NCBI RefSeq assembly: GCF_010183535.1
Contig: NC_071333.1
Coordinates: 7,810,587-7,874,586, forward strand
Reading direction: 5' to 3'
DNA length: 64,000 nucleotides
Source of the DNA: Caenorhabditis remanei
Taxonomy: Eukaryota > Nematoda > Chromadorea > Rhabditida > Rhabditidae
Positions 59,358 through 64,000 of the stretch are shown in pieces (positions within the stretch are counted from its first letter, which is position 1; every line of letters starts with the position of its first letter). The position numbers and the translations under genes are program-made. The notes under the pieces were generated by a model. That model searched no databases, was not told where the DNA came from, and saw only the letters and a list, made by a program, of their open reading frames with translations.

Positions 59358-61721
59358 ATGAACAACTCAACGGCAGAGGCATTTGTCATGATGCATTCAA
59401 CGTCGGAAATCATTGAGATGTTCTATCAACTTGCGTTTTTTATCATTGGAACTCCAATCAATATTTTTGCATTTGTGAAGACAAGTCGGTAAGTGTTTAC
59501 TGATGGATATGTGTGTACTCTGCTGTAAAAAAGTGATCAGCAATTCAATATTCCTGTTTGAGCCAACATTCTGACCACCCGTCCTATAATTACAGCAACG
59601 TTCGAGAAGGAGGTGTGGAATCCCGCTTGGTGAAACTAAGCCGACAACTTCTCATTGCTCATATCATGGTTCTTTTTATGTACGGAATCTGGAGAAGCTA
59701 CTGGATTTACAATATCGTTTGGACTCAAGGTATCTTCTTGTTAAAGTGGTCACACTACAGATCTGCAACTTTTCTTTTTTTTTAGGAGATATCATGTGTC
59801 GTGTCTTCAGTTTTCTCTGTGCTCTTCCCTTTCATCTCTGGTCGAATATGGTTGCCGCTATTGCAATTGATATGTTATGCTGTATAACGTACGTAAAAAG
59901 GATATTCATTTAGGAAATAGGAAAAATGACACGTTTCTCTCGTTTCAGATCTCCATTGAGCAGCTATCGGACCGGCGCAAACCGAGTTAATTGGCTTATT
60001 TCCTTAGCTTGGGGCTGTGCTGTCGTTTGTGCATCACCAATGAGCGTTCTTCGGGGAACCATTCGGATCAATGGGGAAGAGAACATGTATCAGTGCTACC
60101 CGAGAACTGATGTATGATTGATTGTCTGATGAGGGGTTCAGTAGAGGCCAATGAGACCATTTTCAGGTGTTTAACGAGGATATCTTGATTGCTTTCAACC
60201 TGTTCCACGTCATAACTTCCTTTTACATCCCATTGTTTATAGTTATTATATGCTATTTGGCTATTGGGTTCTCAATCAGAAAACAGATGGCCGAACGTCG
60301 TCTGCTTCAGGTATACGGTAGTGAAAATTGAATACACAGATGTTATATATGACAGTTGTTTTGGCTTGTCTAGGAATTCGAAAATTTAGTATAATTCTTA
60401 AGAAAAATATGAAAACTGGCATTTCACGACAATCAGAAATAATGGAGTAGTGTAGTAACATCAGAAAGCAAACGAAATAATATATCACGCTATTTCTGAC
60501 ATTTTGAATAATAAGTACTCATAGATTACAGATAATACAGTGATGATAGGTAGTTGAACAAGAAATACAATAAAATATAATTGCAGGATGGTGGACAAAG
60601 TGGGCAGAAGACCACAAACACAAAGGCTCGATTTCTCAAAGCTTCCGTGGCTATCATATGCACTTTCTTGTTTACATGGCTACCATATCAAGTAATTGAA
60701 ATTCTTCTGATCTAGATATCATCCGTTTGTTCAGGTATTGGCTCTTCTCCGTATCGTTTGTGTTTCTGATGAGTGTCAGGAAATGGTTAGCAAGATGAAC
60801 TGGCTTCAAGCTATTATTATTGCAAGGTAAATTTGCCATTGTGTAAATCATATATTTGAACATGTTTTCAGCACTTGCATCAACCCATTCTTATATCGTT
60901 TTGGCACAGAGCCAAAAAGGAATTCCTATTACTGCAGTACCATGGACACTGCTGGTAAGGAGGTATGCATGACGGTCGGGTGTTTTTCTCCTCATTCCCT
61001 TCTCTCTTCCTTCAAAAGTCACGGTTATGCTCTTATCAAATCACGTGGTTCTTTTTCACCTCTCAAAAACTATTATACTTTTCACACAATGTTTCTATCA
61101 TTCTGCACGTACGTCTCTTCAATTCAATGAGACTGGGTACATCAAAAAATTATTATCTAGTAGTTAAAAAATTCTAGTGATGAGATTGCGTCAGTTGCCG
61201 ACATTGTAGACCACTGAATTTGCAGAGTGTTCAGAAAAATATTATAATGTGGTTAGATTTCCGATTGTAGATCAATTTATTGATAAGATAAAAATATAGA
61301 CAAATTGAATTCTAGACTACTGAATTCATTGTATATCAGTGTGTGATAGGACTAGACGTCGTCAAATTGTGTATCTCCAACATTTGTAAATCTATCTTTC
61401 CTTACCGTCACACAGATTATATCCTATCACATTTCTCTTTCTTTTCTCTGCAGGCCAACCTGTTCCACACACCGTCCCCACAAAATTCACATCTCGATCG
61501 AAAATGCGATCACTTTTGCAGGAAGTCGGTCTGTCCGCCGATCGACGACGGTTCGTGAAGCCGAAGCCCAACGGGTTGCTGCTGCCGCAATGCGGGCACG
61601 GTGCAATGCAGCCGAACAACCGAACGCCTCCACAATCTCGCCTCGCGGTACACGGGCAACGGTCCGAGAACCGACGCGCGTCCCAAATCGACTCAAGAAC
61701 ACCAAGAGTAATGAGGTTTAG
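59358..61721 (+). CDS. GnRH/AKH-receptor-like neuropeptide GPCR (rhodopsin family)
   Basis: Nine exons: 59358-59488, 59596-59729, 59786-59888, 59949-60111, 60167-60310, 60587-60691, 60735-60826, 60872-60954 and 61522-61721, giving 384 residues. Seven hydrophobic segments are visible, including FYQLAFFIIGTPINIFAF (TM1), LLIAHIMVLFMYGIW (TM2), MVAAIAIDMLCCIT (TM3, with DML at the DRY site), WLISLAWGCAVVCASPM (TM4), FYIPLFIVIICYLAIGF (TM5), SVAIICTFLFTWLPYQV (TM6, with WLPYQ) and ASTCINPFLYRFGT (TM7, NPxxY as NPFLY). The MCRVF and MYQCYP cysteines would form the TM3-ECL2 disulphide. These features fit the nematode gnrr group related to insect AKH receptors; the exact member is not assigned. The tail exon is ambiguous: an acceptor at 61453 would give a different frame ending at 61761. 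The basic, Ser/Thr-rich tail RSVRRSTTVREAEAQR favours the 61522 start. Confidence 0.85.
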
Positions 61722-63176
61722 ATGCACTGGATCGTTGGATGGAAAAGTTGATCGATGTTGAAATCTGATTATTTATTTATTAACCACACGTTTATATATC
61801 TTAATTACTATCAGAAAATGAACAAACCGGAACTGTTAGACAAAGGAACAAAAACCATTCATCTCAAAAGCTGACAGAATTTTTATGAAACAGAAATCAT
61901 CTTTTTCAGAAATATAAAATTCTTTCGTTTTTGTTGATGGGAGTTCCGGCCGGTTTTCGATTTCATTCGTTCTTTCATACTTTTTTTTCACCCTCTTCAT
62001 TTATCCCTTTAATCCACAAATCATTCTCTATACACTCTGACGGACAGTTCACCAAATCTCTGCCATCTCACTCCCATAATTATTCGTCACCGTAATTTAC
62101 CTGGCAGCTAGGTCATCTCGTCTATTGCCCTCCTGCGCATTTTTTGTACACTATGTTCTGCTCTTCTCGTCCTCTCTGCCCCTTTTCCCCCACTCATCAT
62201 TTTTTTCCGTTGTAAATATATCCCCTTTTCCTCATCATCATTTGTCTATTGGTCGTCTTGTGTTGTTTAGGTAATGATGAACCATGCCAGATCTTGAATT
62301 CTTCATGATCTCTCCCCAATTCTTCTTTTGTTTGTTCGAATATTCTCACTTTGCCAACATTTTTCAATCTTAAAAATGTAAATGTCGTTTTCTTTCAATA
62401 AAATAACCATGGGAAAATATTGATTAGTAGTTTGAAGATAAGTATCTACTGAGTCACCTATGACATGTTCTGGACCACGACTCACCTGATGTCAATTCAA
62501 GATAATTCAACACTCAAGACGATCACGTGTTGACTCAATATAAAACAGTTCTTTTCTAATTCAATTCTCCCAGTTAGTGGTCTTAGAAAACTTTGCCCTC
62601 TGCAAAACTGTACGAGATTAGATGAAAAAAGAAAATAACCACTTCTTTGTCTAGTTTTTTCTCTATCTTACCTGTCAAGATAATATAGATAAAGAAAGAC
62701 GACAAAGTTCTCTGTTTCACAAAAACTTTTTAGTTGGGCAAAATTGATAAGATGACACCATTGCTTTCCCACACTCTTTCGTTTTCATTTCAACGAAAAG
62801 AGAATTTCAAGATTTTTAGGGCGGTTTTTGATTTTTTGACCTTCACAAACCATGAGGCTACCATTATTTCTTATTTTCAATCAGCATCTTTTCAATTAAT
62901 CGACAGAAAAAAGTTCCTCGCAATGTTTGCTAGAAGAACCATCCTCTCGACTCCGCCCATTTCTTTTTCTCGTGTCTCACCCTCATAAAGATACCTATCA
63001 GTCCATGATTTCTATTATCTTTCGGCATTGGTCTAGAAGTTAGGACCAACTGTTGCTTTTTCGTGTTTCTTTTTGCTCTTCGTCAGTTGAACTTTTCATC
63101 CATACAATTGTCACGTTTATTTTTCTCATTTATAATTTTCAGGGTCTTTTAGGAATCACTCGAATCAGGTACAACA
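61722..63176. other. Intergenic region between the GPCR and cbs-1
   Basis: AT- and pyrimidine-rich sequence with the GPCR 3'UTR and the cbs-1 promoter. No additional coding exon is seen. An acceptor TTTTCAG ending at 63142 starts the cbs-1 leader, 35 bases before its ATG. Confidence 0.5.
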
Positions 63177-64000
63177 ATGAGTCAAAACGGAGTTGCAGCC
63201 AATAATGGATCAACTAGGTGAGCTCCCGGTATCAACTTTTTGATCTGAAACAAAGTTTTTTTGTAAAATCACGTAGCACTCAGAAACATTCACTTCCAAT
63301 TTTTGTTATCAGTAAGAATTATTATTGCCAACGGTTTATGATTTCAATCTTTGGAAAATTTTCGTATCGTTCGATCTATTTGCATTCAGCAAAACGTTTT
63401 TCAGTAGGAATTCAGCAAAAAATGTCAAACGAAAATAAGACATTTTGGGAATTGTAGTTAGAATTTCTATTTTCTAAAAGATAATGATCAAATGAATGAG
63501 AATGATAAATGATAAATGACCACGTGTTGATAAGATTGTCACATCTGTTAAACATAATTATCTTTCTCATTAATTAATTCTCTGCTTGCAGAAAAGGAGT
63601 CACCTATAACAATATCTTGGAAGCCGCTCAACGTCCCACTCCTCTCGTCCCACTTAGAAAACTCAAGGTCGAGCACCAACTTCAAAGCGATATTTGTGAG
63701 TTTTGATGACAAAAAAGCTCATTAACGCAACCTTCATTTGGGTTTTGCGTTTTTTACCTCTTTTACTTTTTTCTATTTGTCTAACCTCTCGTCTATGTTT
63801 GACAATTGGCTTTTGGTCACGACAGCGCACAAAAAATTTTACTTTTTTCAGATGTGAAACTAGAGTATCTCAATATCGCAGGATCCCTTGAAGATCGTAC
63901 TGCCGATAAAGCTTTCCAGGTATAATGGCTACTGGTTTGCTTAGATTGAACATTCAATTTTCAGTTTGCTGAAGAGATCGGAGTTGTGAGAGGAGACAAA
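63177..64000 (+). CDS. cbs-1: Cystathionine beta-synthase, N-terminal module (partial)
   Basis: CBS condenses homocysteine and serine in transsulfuration using PLP. Four exons fall in the window: 63177-63217, 63592-63695, 63852-63919 and 63965-64000 (continuing past the edge). They encode MSQNGVAANNGSTR and then a fold-type II PLP enzyme start: NILEAAQRPTPLVPLRKLK, DIYVKLEYLNIAGSLEDR and TADKAFQFAEEIGVVRGDK. In active CBS/cysteine synthases the segment is NPGGSVKDR, with Lys binding PLP. Here it is NIAGSLEDR, with Glu in place of the Lys. This agrees with the nematode CBS-1 architecture, where two catalytic modules are fused and the N-terminal one lacks the PLP lysine. No heme-binding N-terminal extension is present, unlike mammalian CBS. 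The second module lies outside the window. Confidence 0.9.

Overview
The window looks like nuclear DNA of a Caenorhabditis nematode (C. elegans or a close relative). It is AT-rich, and genes are split by many short introns (often 45-60 nt) with GTAAGT-type donors and TTTCAG acceptors. Encoded proteins match families whose C. elegans members (mgl-1, grk-1, mkk-4, cbs-1) are X-linked, so X linkage is a reasonable inference. Exon models were joined by hand from splice signals, and reading phase was checked across every junction. Most models give complete proteins with consistent phase. Single coordinates may be off by a base or two.

Layout, left to right. 1-3828 (-): 5' part of a metabotropic glutamate receptor (mgl-1). 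5277-5572 (+): a tentative two-exon small gene. 8726-10108 (-): six-pass membrane protein resembling a divergent cation diffusion facilitator. 15234-21702 (-): complete GRK4/5/6-type G-protein-coupled receptor kinase (grk-1). 23731-27081 (+): Ecdysoneless/SGT1-family protein, divergent from grk-1 across a GC-rich 2 kb region. 27858-30307 (-): short NELL-like secreted protein with VWC and EGF domains, convergent with the previous gene. 35438-37406 (-) and 38035-40628 (-): two tandem, diverged neprilysin-like (M13) proteins. 45402-47070 (+): MAP kinase kinase mkk-4. 47865-57386 (-): secreted five-FN3 protein with a histidine-rich insert and two alternative 3' ends. 59358-61721 (+): GnRH/AKH-type neuropeptide GPCR. 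63177-64000 (+): first four exons of cbs-1, running off the right edge.

Functionally the region is rich in signalling genes: two GPCRs, a receptor kinase that desensitises GPCRs, a stress and axon MAP2K, and several secreted or extracellular proteins. The genes do not form an operon; spacing is kilobases and strands alternate. No rRNA, tRNA, CRISPR array or intact transposon was recognised. The most interesting items are the tandem neprilysin paralogs with altered active-site residues, the short NELL-like gene, the CDF-like protein with a degraded metal site, the His-rich FN3 protein with phase-matched alternative ends, the competing acceptors in the GPCR tail, and the candidate small gene near 5.3 kb.
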